Assembly (NCBI GenBank): GCA_016711875.1
Contig: JADJSD010000005.1
Location: 95,235-159,234, forward strand
DNA length: 64,000 bases
Source of the DNA: Betaproteobacteria bacterium
GTDB lineage: Bacteria > Pseudomonadota > Gammaproteobacteria > Burkholderiales > Usitatibacteraceae
Reading direction: 5' to 3'
The notes under the pieces were generated by a model. It saw only the letters and a list, made by a program, of their open reading frames with translations, was not told the origin of the DNA and made no database searches. Below are positions 35,454-43,523 of this stretch, piece by piece. Made by a program: the position numbers and the translations under genes. Numbering within the stretch: the first letter of the stretch is position 1; each line of letters opens with the position of its first letter.

Positions 35454-37244
35454 TCAGTCGAGCAAGCCCGCGGCCACGAGTCCTTCCCGGCCTTCGGGGT
35501 GGCGGCAATCGATCTCCTCGAACTCGTTGATCCGGTCGATCTCCGTGCCCATGGCGATGTTGGTGACCTTCTCGAGAATGACCTCCACGACCACCGGCAC
35601 GCGGTGTTCCAGGGCGAGTCGCCGCGCCTCGACGAGCGAGTCCTTCAGCTTGTCCGGGTCGGTGACGCGGATGCCCTTGCAGCCCATGCCCTCCACGACC
35701 TTCATGTGGTCGACGCCGTAGCCCTTCAGCGCGGGGTCCGTCACGTTCTGGTTGTCGAAGGCGAGTTGCACGCAGTAGTCCATCTCGAACCCGCGCTGGG
35801 CCTGGCGGATGAGGCCCAGGTAGCTGTTGTTCACCAGCACCTGCACGTAAGGCAGGCCGAACTGCGCGCCGACGGCAAGCTCCTCGATGAGGAACTGGAA
35901 GTCGTAGTCGCCGGCGAGACCCACCACCGGGCGGGTGGGATCGGATGCGACGACGCCGAGCGCGGCGGGCACCGTCCAGCCGAGGGGACCCGCCTGGCCG
36001 CAGTTGATCCACTGGCGCGGGCCGTACACGTGCAGGAACTGCGCCCCGGCGATCTGAGACAGGCCGATCGTCGTGACGTAAGTGGTGTCGCGGCCGAACG
36101 CGGCGTTCATCTCCTGGTACACGCGCTGCGGCTTGATGGGGACGTTGGGGAAGTCGGTCTTGCGGTGCATGAGGCGCTTCCTCTCTGCACACCGGCCCGC
36201 CCACGTCGAGCGGTCGGGAAGGCGCCCGGCCGCCTTCATCTCGCGGGCCACCTCGACGAACAGCTCCAGCGCGGCCTTCGCGTCGGAGACGATGCCGTAG
36301 TCCGGCTCGAAGACGCGGCCGATCTGCGTGGGCTCGATGTCCACGTGGACGAATTTGCGGCCCTTCGTGTACGTCTCCACGGAGCCCGTGTGACGGTTGG
36401 CCCAGCGGTTGCCGATGCCGAGCACGAAGTCGGAGGCGAGCATCGTCGCGTTGCCGTAGCGATGCGAAGTCTGCAGGCCGCACATGCCGGCCATGAGCGG
36501 GTGGTCGTCGGGGATGGTGCCCCAGCCCATCAACGTCGGGATCACCGGCACGCCGGTGAGCTCCGCGAACTCGACGAGCAGGTCCGAGGCGTCGGCGTTG
36601 ATGATGCCGCCGCCGGCGACGATGAGCGGACGCTCGGCCTCGCCCAGCAGGGCGAGCGCCTTCTCGACCTGGGCCCGCGTCGCGGCCGGCTTGTAGAGCG
36701 GCAGCGGCGAATAGGTTTCGTCGTCGAACTCGATCTCGGCCATCTGCACGTCGACCGGCAGGTCGATGAGCACGGGGCCCGGGCGGCCCGAGCGCATCAG
36801 GTGGAACGCCTGCTGGAAGACGCGCGGCACCTGCGCGGGCTCCCTCACCGTCACCGCCCACTTGGTCACGGGCTTGGCGATCGACTCGATGTCGACGGCC
36901 TGGAAGTCCTCCTTGTAGAGGCGCGAGCGCGGCGCCTGCCCGGTGATGCACAGGATGGGGATCGAATCGGCCGACGCCGAGTAGAGGCCCGTGATCATGT
37001 CCGTGCCTGCCGGCCCGGACGTGCCGATGCACACCCCGAGGTTGCCGGCCTTCGCGCGGGTGAACCCTTCCGCCATGTGGGAGGCGCCCTCCACGTGGCG
37101 GGCGAGGATGTGGGTGATGCTGTCGCGGCGGCGCAGCGCCGCGTAGAGCGGGTTGATGGCGGCGCCCGGTACCCCGAACGCGGTGGAAATGCCTTCCCTC
37201 TCCATCACTCTCACGGCGGCTTCGGCGGCGGTCATGCGGGCCAT
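35454..37244 (-). CDS. gcl: glyoxylate carboligase (tartronate-semialdehyde synthase)
   Basis: ThDP enzyme that joins two glyoxylates to tartronate semialdehyde and CO2, used to assimilate glyoxylate from glycolate, allantoin or oxalate. 596 residues (E. coli 593). The N-terminal FGVPGAAINPLY lacks the otherwise conserved ThDP glutamate, as Gcl does. RHVEGASHMAEGFTRA and the ThDP motif GDYDFQF...NNSYLGLIRQAQR follow, with the Gcl-type GLLD end. The ATG at 37244 has GAGGAG 6 nt away. Divergent lysR shares a 136 bp control region. No hyi or glxR gene follows. Confidence 0.95.
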   Translation of the reverse strand: MARMTAAEAAVRVMEREGISTAFGVPGAAINPLYAALRRRDSITHILARHVEGASHMAEGFTRAKAGNLGVCIGTSGPAGTDMITGLYSASADSIPILCITGQAPRSRLYKEDFQAVDIESIAKPVTKWAVTVREPAQVPRVFQQAFHLMRSGRPGPVLIDLPVDVQMAEIEFDDETYSPLPLYKPAATRAQVEKALALLGEAERPLIVAGGGIINADASDLLVEFAELTGVPVIPTLMGWGTIPDDHPLMAGMCGLQTSHRYGNATMLASDFVLGIGNRWANRHTGSVETYTKGRKFVHVDIEPTQIGRVFEPDYGIVSDAKAALELFVEVAREMKAAGRLPDRSTWAGRCAERKRLMHRKTDFPNVPIKPQRVYQEMNAAFGRDTTYVTTIGLSQIAGAQFLHVYGPRQWINCGQAGPLGWTVPAALGVVASDPTRPVVGLAGDYDFQFLIEELAVGAQFGLPYVQVLVNNSYLGLIRQAQRGFEMDYCVQLAFDNQNVTDPALKGYGVDHMKVVEGMGCKGIRVTDPDKLKDSLVEARRLALEHRVPVVVEVILEKVTNIAMGTEIDRINEFEEIDCRHPEGREGLVAAGLLD

Positions 37245-37343
37245 GGAATTCTCCTCGTATCGGTTGATGGTTGGACTTTCCGGATGGATCGCATGGTGGC
37301 GGGGGAGCCGCGGCACGGGAATCCCAAGGGGCCTATATCTGCT

Positions 37344-37358
37344 ATTCCTGTTTGGAAT
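37344..37358. promoter_or_regulatory. LysR-type operator between gcl and lysR
   Basis: Perfect palindrome ATTCCTGTTTGGAAT, which contains a T-N11-A core (TTCCTGTTTGGAA), the usual recognition box of LysR regulators. It lies 23 bp before the lysR ATG and about 100 bp before gcl, a position suited to autoregulation and gcl activation. Confidence 0.55.
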
Positions 37359-37380
37359 GACCCGGTGCAGAATGCCGCCC

Positions 37381-38292
37381 ATGGACCGGATCGCCGCCAA
37401 CCGCATCTACCTTCGCGTCGTGGAGGCCGGCAGCTTTTCCAAGGCCGCCGCCGACCTCGGCATCACCCAGCCGACCGCCACCAAGGCGGTCGCCGCCCTC
37501 GAGAAACGCCTGGGCGCGCGCCTGCTCAATCGCGACACGCGCGGGGTGAGCCCCACGCAGATCGGCCTGCTCTACTACGAGAAGTGCAAGGTCATCCAGC
37601 GCGAGATCGAGGAGGCGGACAGCCTGCCGAAGCTGCTGCAATCGCAGGTGGCCGGCGTGCTGCGCGTGGGCACGTCGGTCGCCTTCGGACGTCGCGCGCT
37701 CACGCCGATCCTGCTCGATTTCATGCGCCTGCACCCGGACCTGCGTGTCGACCTCGCCGTCGAGGATCGCTACGTGAACCTCGTGGAGCAGGGCATCGAG
37801 CTTGCCGTGCGCATGGGGCCGCTGGCCGATTCCACGCTGGGGGCGCGTTACCTGGGGACGAACCCGTGGGTCACGGTGGCGACGCCCCGGTACCTCGCGC
37901 GAACCGGCACGCCGGCCGAACCGGCGGACCTGGCGAAGCACGAGTGCCTCGTCTACAGCAGCGTCCAGGGCAACGACGTCTGGCACTACGCGGATGCGCG
38001 CGGCAAGCGGGTCGAGGTGTCGGTGCACGGCCGATTCCGCTCGAACAACCTGTCGGCCGTCCTCGCCGCGACCCGGGCGGACATGGGCATCGCGATCCTG
38101 CCGCGCTACGTGGCGCGCGAGGCCCTGGACCGCGACGAGATCGTGCCCCTGCTCGAATCCTGCCAGTTGCCTGCGCAGGAAATCCATGCGGTCTACCCCT
38201 CGCCGAAGCTGGTGTCGGCGAAGGTGCTCGCGCTGGCGGGCTATCTCGCCGAGCGCCTGGCCGGCGAATGGTGGCGGACGAAACCCGCCTGA
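37381..38292 (+). CDS. LysR-family transcriptional regulator, probable regulator of gcl
   Basis: 303 residues: winged helix-turn-helix at about 1-60 (YLRVVEAGSFSKAAADLGIT then QPTATKAVAALEKRLG) and a substrate-binding domain from about 90. It belongs to the branch with MDRI start and single-substrate domains common in betaproteobacteria. Its divergent position to gcl suggests control by a glyoxylate-related effector. A copy of the last 29 bp of this gene region recurs at 39342-39370 (see repeats). Converges with the outer-membrane-like gene (10 bp). Confidence 0.92.
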   Translation: MDRIAANRIYLRVVEAGSFSKAAADLGITQPTATKAVAALEKRLGARLLNRDTRGVSPTQIGLLYYEKCKVIQREIEEADSLPKLLQSQVAGVLRVGTSVAFGRRALTPILLDFMRLHPDLRVDLAVEDRYVNLVEQGIELAVRMGPLADSTLGARYLGTNPWVTVATPRYLARTGTPAEPADLAKHECLVYSSVQGNDVWHYADARGKRVEVSVHGRFRSNNLSAVLAATRADMGIAILPRYVAREALDRDEIVPLLESCQLPAQEIHAVYPSPKLVSAKVLALAGYLAERLAGEWWRTKPA

Positions 38293-38300
38293 GGCGCGCC
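38272..38300 (+). repeat. direct repeat, left copy (end of lysR)
   Basis: 29 bp covering the last codons, stop and following bases of lysR (TGGCGGACGAAACC...GAGGCGCGCC). It matches 39342-39370 at 26 of 29 positions. The two copies enclose the outer-membrane-like gene. Confidence 0.7.
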
Positions 38301-38302
38301 GG

Positions 38303-39256
38303 CTAGAAGCTGGCCGCGAGGCCGACGGAATTTCCCGAGACGTTCTCGCCCGTGAGGTGGCGGAAGACCAGCCGCACGCGCGTCACCCACAGCGGCTTGT
38401 TTCGGCTGGTATCGAGCTCCAGGCCGATGCCCCCGGTGGTGAGCTTGTTGAAGCCCAACGCCCCGCGCATGTCGCCGTAGAAGACCGTGTGGGCGGCCTC
38501 CAGCACGTAGCGGATGGGGCGGTCGAGCGCCGTGAACCCGGTGGGCGCGCGCCACCGCGCCCAGGCGTTGAAGCTCTGCGCCGTCGAGTTTCCCTCCACC
38601 CCCTCCGACGTGTCGAAAGTCTTCATGCGGATGTTGGTGTAGCGCAGCTCGAGGTCGATCTCGTGGTCCGGCCGCACGCGTTCCCAGTCGAGCATGAGCG
38701 AACCGCCGTAGCCGTACGAATTGAGCCGCCCGTTCTGGAGGAACGCGATCTCCCTGTCGAACTTCTGGTTGATGAAGCGGCTGCCGAGCGACACGTCGCT
38801 CTCCATGTGGCCCAGGGCGAAATTGAAGATCGGGCGGACCACCCAGTCCGGCGCGATGGGGACATCCCAGCCCACGCCGCCCGAGCCCGCCACGCTGTTC
38901 CACTTGACCGGCAGGCTGCGCGACTCGGTGCCGTTCGACGCGACGAACTTCGGGTCGTAGCGGCTGCCCGAGATCGTGCCTTCGAGGAAGAGCGGCGTGT
39001 CCTTCGGGTCGTAGGTGAAGCCGCCGCCCAGGCCCGTCATGCCGAGCTTGGGGTTGTCCGTCTCGGACTGGCGGATCGACAGCGAGCTGGTGGTGACGTC
39101 CGGGATGAGCGCGAAACCCATCAGCGTGAGGATGCCGTCAGCGCGCTTCTTGACGTTGGCGCCCGGGACGGTGAAGTCGCCCAGGAACTGGGCGCCGGCC
39201 GCGAGTGGCGCGAGCGCGGTCGCGATTCCGGCCACGAGGCAGGAGAAGGGTCGCAT
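38303..39256 (-). CDS. exported outer-membrane-like beta-barrel protein of unknown function
   Basis: 317 residues from the ATG at 39256. Signal peptide MRPFSCLVAGIATALAPLAA ending GA, then alternating strands rich in Gly and aromatic residues. It ends in Phe (GNSVGLAASF), the usual last residue of outer-membrane barrels. Segments such as YGGSLMLDWERVRPDHEIDL read as amphipathic strands. No named family recognised. No good ribosome site is seen at 39256; an ATG 12 codons upstream is an alternative but spoils the signal peptide. The gene lies exactly between two copies of a 29 bp repeat and so may be inserted. Confidence 0.75.
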   Translation of the reverse strand: MRPFSCLVAGIATALAPLAAGAQFLGDFTVPGANVKKRADGILTLMGFALIPDVTTSSLSIRQSETDNPKLGMTGLGGGFTYDPKDTPLFLEGTISGSRYDPKFVASNGTESRSLPVKWNSVAGSGGVGWDVPIAPDWVVRPIFNFALGHMESDVSLGSRFINQKFDREIAFLQNGRLNSYGYGGSLMLDWERVRPDHEIDLELRYTNIRMKTFDTSEGVEGNSTAQSFNAWARWRAPTGFTALDRPIRYVLEAAHTVFYGDMRGALGFNKLTTGGIGLELDTSRNKPLWVTRVRLVFRHLTGENVSGNSVGLAASF

Positions 39257-39341
39257 GCGAGGGGCGTGTTTGTCGGGAGGGGCCGCCATTCTGCCTGAGG
39301 CGCTCACGCGGCACCACGGCCCGGCTCGCGGGTGCGTGCGG

Positions 39342-39370
39342 CGGCGGACGAAACCGGGCTGAGGCGCGCC
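39342..39370 (+). repeat. direct repeat, right copy
   Basis: Second copy of the lysR-end repeat; here it would still read RRTKPG-stop, like the RTKPA-stop of lysR. It lies directly at the end of the next gene, 1070 bp from the first copy. Confidence 0.7.
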
Positions 39371-39672
39371 TATCCCGCCTTCATCTGCCGGCTTTTCGCG
39401 AGCACCTCGTCCCGCAGCATGTCGAACCGCGCCTCCAGCTCCTGCGCCACCGCCCCGGCGACTTCCGCGGCGGACCCTTCCCGTTCCTGGCGGGGCGATT
39501 TGCCCCATTGCTCCAGATAGGCATCCGAACCGGCGAGGCCGCGTTTCATGGCCGCGAGGTCGATCAGTTCCTGGAAACGCTTGCCTAGGGCCACCTTGCG
39601 GACGATTCCCGCTTCCCTCGCCTCGACCACCGAGGGGATTTCCTGCCAGCACATCACTTGATACGTCGCCAT
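39370..39672 (-). CDS. small protein of the 'virulence factor' family (PF13769-like)
   Basis: 100 residues starting MATYQVMCWQEIPSVVEARE, which matches my memory of the small PF13769 family; the name comes from an old annotation and does not show virulence. No signal or membrane segment; mostly helical. AAGGAGAC precedes the ATG at 39672. Divergent from the MetF-like gene. Related proteins are often found near methyltransferase or folate genes of C1 metabolism, but I cannot verify that here. Confidence 0.7.
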   Translation of the reverse strand: MATYQVMCWQEIPSVVEAREAGIVRKVALGKRFQELIDLAAMKRGLAGSDAYLEQWGKSPRQEREGSAAEVAGAVAQELEARFDMLRDEVLAKSRQMKAG

Positions 39673-39746
39673 TTTGCGTCTCCTTTCCTTGAATTGCCGA
39701 TCGTCGAGTTCCCGCCGCCGCCGACTTCCAGGCCGCATCGGGGCGA

Positions 39747-39774
39747 TTGCACCGACACGGCATTCTCATATAGA
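39747..39774 (+). promoter_or_regulatory. weak sigma-70-like promoter for the MetF-like gene
   Basis: TTGCAC, 16 bp, then TATAGA; about 165 nt before the ATG at 39942. Matches are partial (3/6 and 4/6). The rest of the gap 39673-39941 shows nothing recognisable. Confidence 0.25.
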
Positions 39775-39941
39775 TTCGGCGTTGAACCGGTGCCGCGACG
39801 CTGAGGATCACGCGATGCGCGCGGGAGGTTCGCCAACCCGGTCACTGCCTCGCATTCTCCAAGCTGCCCCGCCGCAGCGCCAATGCCCCCGCAGACTGAT
39901 GCCGCAAGAGCGGCCGCGCTGTCTTCACGAGGGGCAATGCC

Positions 39942-40871
39942 ATGCACACACAGGCCGCATTCGGGGTGGACCGGCGACGGCAGATCATCGATTTCATGTC
40001 GGATTTCACGCTCGAGACCACCCCGGGATCCGCCGCCAAGGTCCCGGACTTCCGCGCCCATGCAAGGGCCGGAGCGACCCTCTACATCACGTTCCTCGAG
40101 GGGTCCGACTTCGACGCCACCGTCGCGGTCGCCCGCCGGCTCCGCAGCGAGGGGTTCAATCCGGTACCCCACCTGACGGCACGAAGCATCGCCGACGAGC
40201 GCGCCCTGGAAGGAATTCTGGCGAGGCTCACCGGCGAAATCGGCGTCCACCAGGTGCTTTGCATCGCCGGGGCCGGCAAGACGCCCGCGGGGGCGTTCAG
40301 CGACACCCTGCAGCTGCTCGGCACCGGTTTGTTCGACAAGTACGGAATCTCGCACATCGGCGTGGCCGGACACCCCGAGGGAAGTCCCGACATTCCCGAC
40401 GAGGCCGTGAGCCAAGCGCTCGACTGGAAGAACCAGTTCGCCAGCCGGACCGCTGCCCGCATCTACCTGGTCACTCAATTCTGCTTCGAAGCCGGGCCGA
40501 TCATCGCGTGGGAAAAGCGCTTGCGGGCCGAGGGAAACCGGCTGCCGATCCGCATCGGCATTCCCGGCCTCGCCACGATCCGGACGCTGCTCGGCCACGC
40601 CAAGGCCTGCGGAATCGGCCCCTCCATGCACTTCCTGACCCGCCAGGCGATGAACGTCGCCCGGCTGATGAGCGTTGCCGCGCCGGACAGGCTGGTCGCG
40701 GACCTCGCCGCTTTCAAGGCCGGCGACCCCGGTTGCCTCATCGAAGGCGTGCACCTGTATCCGCTGGGGGGGCTGAAGAAATCGGCCGACTGGGCCCACG
40801 CCGTCGTGGATGGTCATTTCAAGATGAATCGCGATGGCCGGGGCTTCGAGGTCGAAATGCCGCACGCCTGA
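39942..40871 (+). CDS. methylenetetrahydrofolate reductase-like protein (MetF/MetF2-like)
   Basis: Flavin-dependent TIM barrel of the MetF family, 309 residues. The catalytic Glu is retained in FTLETTPG, with VPHLTARSI and a HIGVAGHPEGSPDIP segment. In the canonical form it interconverts CH2=H4F and CH3-H4F; in demethylation pathways it runs in the oxidative direction. It converges with the 11-gene corrinoid operon (32 bp between stops) and would oxidise the CH3-H4F that operon is predicted to make. The part near IAGAGKTPAG differs from housekeeping MetF (usually ...L.GD), so it is a specialised paralogue. Confidence 0.82.
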   Translation: MHTQAAFGVDRRRQIIDFMSDFTLETTPGSAAKVPDFRAHARAGATLYITFLEGSDFDATVAVARRLRSEGFNPVPHLTARSIADERALEGILARLTGEIGVHQVLCIAGAGKTPAGAFSDTLQLLGTGLFDKYGISHIGVAGHPEGSPDIPDEAVSQALDWKNQFASRTAARIYLVTQFCFEAGPIIAWEKRLRAEGNRLPIRIGIPGLATIRTLLGHAKACGIGPSMHFLTRQAMNVARLMSVAAPDRLVADLAAFKAGDPGCLIEGVHLYPLGGLKKSADWAHAVVDGHFKMNRDGRGFEVEMPHA

Positions 40872-40902
40872 CCCGTTCCGGCATGCCAGTGCCTGCGGCC
40901 GC

Positions 40903-41760
40903 TCAGGCATGGGCCAGGACAACGATGGCGACCACGGTGAGCGCGATCGCGGCGCTCTTGCGCGGGGTGAGGCGTTCCATGCCCAGCGCCAGCGAGATCA
41001 GCAGCGCGACCAGGAAGCTCATGTTCGCGATCGGCACGACCACGCTCGCCTCGCCGCGCGCGATCGCCAGGAGCAGGAAATTGGCCACGGCGAAGATGAG
41101 GAACCCGGAGACGATCGAGTACTTCACCTTGGCAATCGTCACCCGCATGCCCTTTTCCCGGAACACGGCATAGACGCCTCCCGCCAGTATCCAAACCGGG
41201 GCATTGACCAGCAGCAGCAGTTGGGGGTCCACGCCCTGCGATGTGGCCGACTTCGAGAGGATGCCGAAGCCGGCGCGCAACAGGGACGCGGCCACGACCA
41301 GCCAGAAGTACACGGCAAAGAGCCTCTGGCGCTTCGCGTCGCGACCGCGTTCGTAGAGCAGGACCACCGCGAACACGCCGAGCAGGACGCCCGCAACCTT
41401 GATCGCGGTGAGCGGCTCCGCCAGCAGGATCGCCGCCATCACCACCACGCCGATGGTATTGAGCCGGTAGACGGTCGAGGCGAGACCCACGTCGATGTGG
41501 GTGAGGCTCTCGATCAGGCAGAGGTTGGCGAGGGAAACCAGCAGCCCCGCGCCCAGGCCGTAGGCGAGTGTCCTGCCGTCGATCCGCAGGTCGGTGCCCA
41601 TCGCGACCACGACCAGGCCTTGCAGCGCGGTCCAGACCACGCCCATGCCCAGCACGTACATGCCGCGTGAACGGTCTACCCGCGAGTAGCGCCGGAAAAC
41701 GACATCGACCAGGCCGGCGAACAGCAGGCTCAGCAGCGCGAAGAGGATGGCGGCGCTCAC
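40903..41760 (-). CDS. EamA/DMT-superfamily transporter
   Basis: 285 residues, about ten membrane helices in two repeats with EamA-type ends (LLAEPLTAIKVAGVLLGVFAV and LGMERLTPRKSAAIALTVVAIVVL). The family exports amino acids, metabolites or nucleotide sugars. It is last in the minus-strand operon, 33 bp after the PhoU-like gene, so it may export a product of demethylation, but this is inference. Confidence 0.85.
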   Translation of the reverse strand: MSAAILFALLSLLFAGLVDVVFRRYSRVDRSRGMYVLGMGVVWTALQGLVVVAMGTDLRIDGRTLAYGLGAGLLVSLANLCLIESLTHIDVGLASTVYRLNTIGVVVMAAILLAEPLTAIKVAGVLLGVFAVVLLYERGRDAKRQRLFAVYFWLVVAASLLRAGFGILSKSATSQGVDPQLLLLVNAPVWILAGGVYAVFREKGMRVTIAKVKYSIVSGFLIFAVANFLLLAIARGEASVVVPIANMSFLVALLISLALGMERLTPRKSAAIALTVVAIVVLAHA

Positions 41761-41793
41761 GCGGGGTCTCGCCAGCGACGGGCCCTCGGCCCG

Positions 41794-42408
41794 TCAGGAG
41801 CCTCCGCGCTTCACCACAATGCCGTGGATCGTGTTGGCCGCCTCGTCGCCGCGATCGGCGGCATTGCTGAGGTGGCGATAGATCTCGCGCATCTTGAGCA
41901 TGTGCACGGTATCGGATCCCCGGAACAATTCCCCGAGCGCCTCGCGGTAGGCCCGCTCCATGAGATTCTCGGCCTTCTTCGCCTTGATGGCGTGCTCGTT
42001 CGCCAGTCGCGGATAGCTGTCGAGCATCTTCGTCGCCTGGTGAAGTTCGCGCGCCTGGTCGTACAGGATCAGCACCAGCCGTTTGACGTGCTCGTCGGCG
42101 AACTTGAGCTGGTAAACCTCGAACTCGTAGACCGTCGTGTTGGCGTAATCGAGCACGTCGTCGATCGCGCGCGACAGGGCGAAGAGGTCCTCACGGTCGA
42201 CGGGCGTCACGAAGGTCCGGTTGATCTCCTCGATCAGGACGCGGCGGATCTCGTCCGCCTCGTTCTCGATCTCCTTCACCTTCTGTCCATGGACGGGATC
42301 GAGCGTGCCGAGGAATCTCGTGAGCGCCTCGACGCCCTCCACCGTCTTCGCCGCCTGGTCGAATAGCAGCTTGAAGAAGTCCGTTTCCTTCCTGCCGAAC
42401 AGCGCCAT
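41794..42408 (-). CDS. DUF47 (PhoU-like) phosphate transport accessory protein
   Basis: 204-residue all-helical cytosolic protein with repeated acidic helices (KVKEIENEADEIRRVLIEEI, DREDLFALSRAIDDVLDYAN). Pairs of this family with Pit transporters are widespread, and the protein is thought to regulate the transporter. It lies 14 nt after pit. The ATG at 42408 (MALFGRKETDFF) is the family start. Confidence 0.9.
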   Translation of the reverse strand: MALFGRKETDFFKLLFDQAAKTVEGVEALTRFLGTLDPVHGQKVKEIENEADEIRRVLIEEINRTFVTPVDREDLFALSRAIDDVLDYANTTVYEFEVYQLKFADEHVKRLVLILYDQARELHQATKMLDSYPRLANEHAIKAKKAENLMERAYREALGELFRGSDTVHMLKMREIYRHLSNAADRGDEAANTIHGIVVKRGGS

Positions 42409-42422
42409 GGCGCCCTCCCTGG

Positions 42423-43478
42423 TTATCGCCAGAATTCCGCGACCGCGAACCGCGTCGTGGCGTAGGCCAGAGCGCTCAACGCCGCCACCGACGGGATCGT
42501 GATGATCCATGCTGCCGCCATGTGCTTCACCGGCGTCCAGCGCACCGCGTTCATCCTCGAAGCCGCGCCCGCGCCGATGATCGACGAGGATGCGATCTGG
42601 CTCGGGCTCACCGGGAAGCCCGCCACCGACGACGCGTAGATGATCGCCGCGGAACTGACCTGCGAGCTCAAGCCGTGAATGGGCCGGATGCGGTAGAGGC
42701 CGCCTCCCAGCGTGCGGATGATCCTCCAGCCCCCGGTCGCCATGCCCAGGGCGATGGCGGTGGAACAGGCGACGGTCACCCAGTGCGGAACCCGGAACCC
42801 GCCGTCAGCGCCCGGCTCGTAGAGCACGGCGAGTGATTCCGGCGCGAGCGGAAAGAGCATGAAGAGCGCCACCGAAATCAGTCCCATGCCAGCCTGCGCC
42901 GCCACCGATCCGTGGCTCATCGCCAGCCCGAACGCCGATAACGGCTGAAGGCGCAGCAGGTTCAGGTTGGCCGTGGTCGGTCGCGTGCTCCGGAGCATGG
43001 CCAGCAGGATGCGCGTGACGGCGAACGCGAAGGCGAACCCGAGCAGCGGCGTGAGGATCAGCACCTCGTAGATCCGCAGGACGTTTACCCACTGGATGGC
43101 CTCGATGTCGCCGCCCACGAGGGCAGCGCCGATCAGGCCGCCCACCATCGCGTGCGTGGAGCTCGTCGGCACGCCCCGGTACCAGGCCAGCACGTTCCAC
43201 GCGATCGCCGACAGCACGGCGGCCAGGATGACGTGCGGCGACACGACACGCGGATCGATGATGCCGGTTCCCACCATCCGTGCCACGGCGGTGCCCAGGA
43301 GGTACGCGCCGGCGAAGTCGAACGCCGCCGCGGCGAGGAGCGCGCCGCGCGGCGACATCGCTCCCGACGAGATCACCGCGGCTACGATGGGGGCCGAGTC
43401 GTTGAACCCGTTGCTGAAGGCGAAGACCAGCACGAGGGCCACGATGGCCAGCGCGAGCACGAGTATCGAGTTATCCAC
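42423..43478 (-). CDS. pit: inorganic phosphate transporter, Pit family
   Basis: 351 residues, about ten helices, with the two duplicated PHO4 signatures (FSNGFNDSAPIVAAVISSGA near residue 22 and IIYASSVAGFPVSPSQIASS in the second half). Moves metal-phosphate with protons, low affinity. It starts 45 bp after the corrinoid activator gene in the same direction and so is probably in the operon. That is odd for a housekeeping transporter, and suggests phosphate enters or leaves with the pathway's substrate. Confidence 0.92.
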   Translation of the reverse strand: MDNSILVLALAIVALVLVFAFSNGFNDSAPIVAAVISSGAMSPRGALLAAAAFDFAGAYLLGTAVARMVGTGIIDPRVVSPHVILAAVLSAIAWNVLAWYRGVPTSSTHAMVGGLIGAALVGGDIEAIQWVNVLRIYEVLILTPLLGFAFAFAVTRILLAMLRSTRPTTANLNLLRLQPLSAFGLAMSHGSVAAQAGMGLISVALFMLFPLAPESLAVLYEPGADGGFRVPHWVTVACSTAIALGMATGGWRIIRTLGGGLYRIRPIHGLSSQVSSAAIIYASSVAGFPVSPSQIASSSIIGAGAASRMNAVRWTPVKHMAAAWIITIPSVAALSALAYATTRFAVAEFWR

Positions 43479-43523
43479 CGCCGACGCCCCCGGCCGGCGC
43501 GCCGCGCCTCGCCCGACCCGCCC

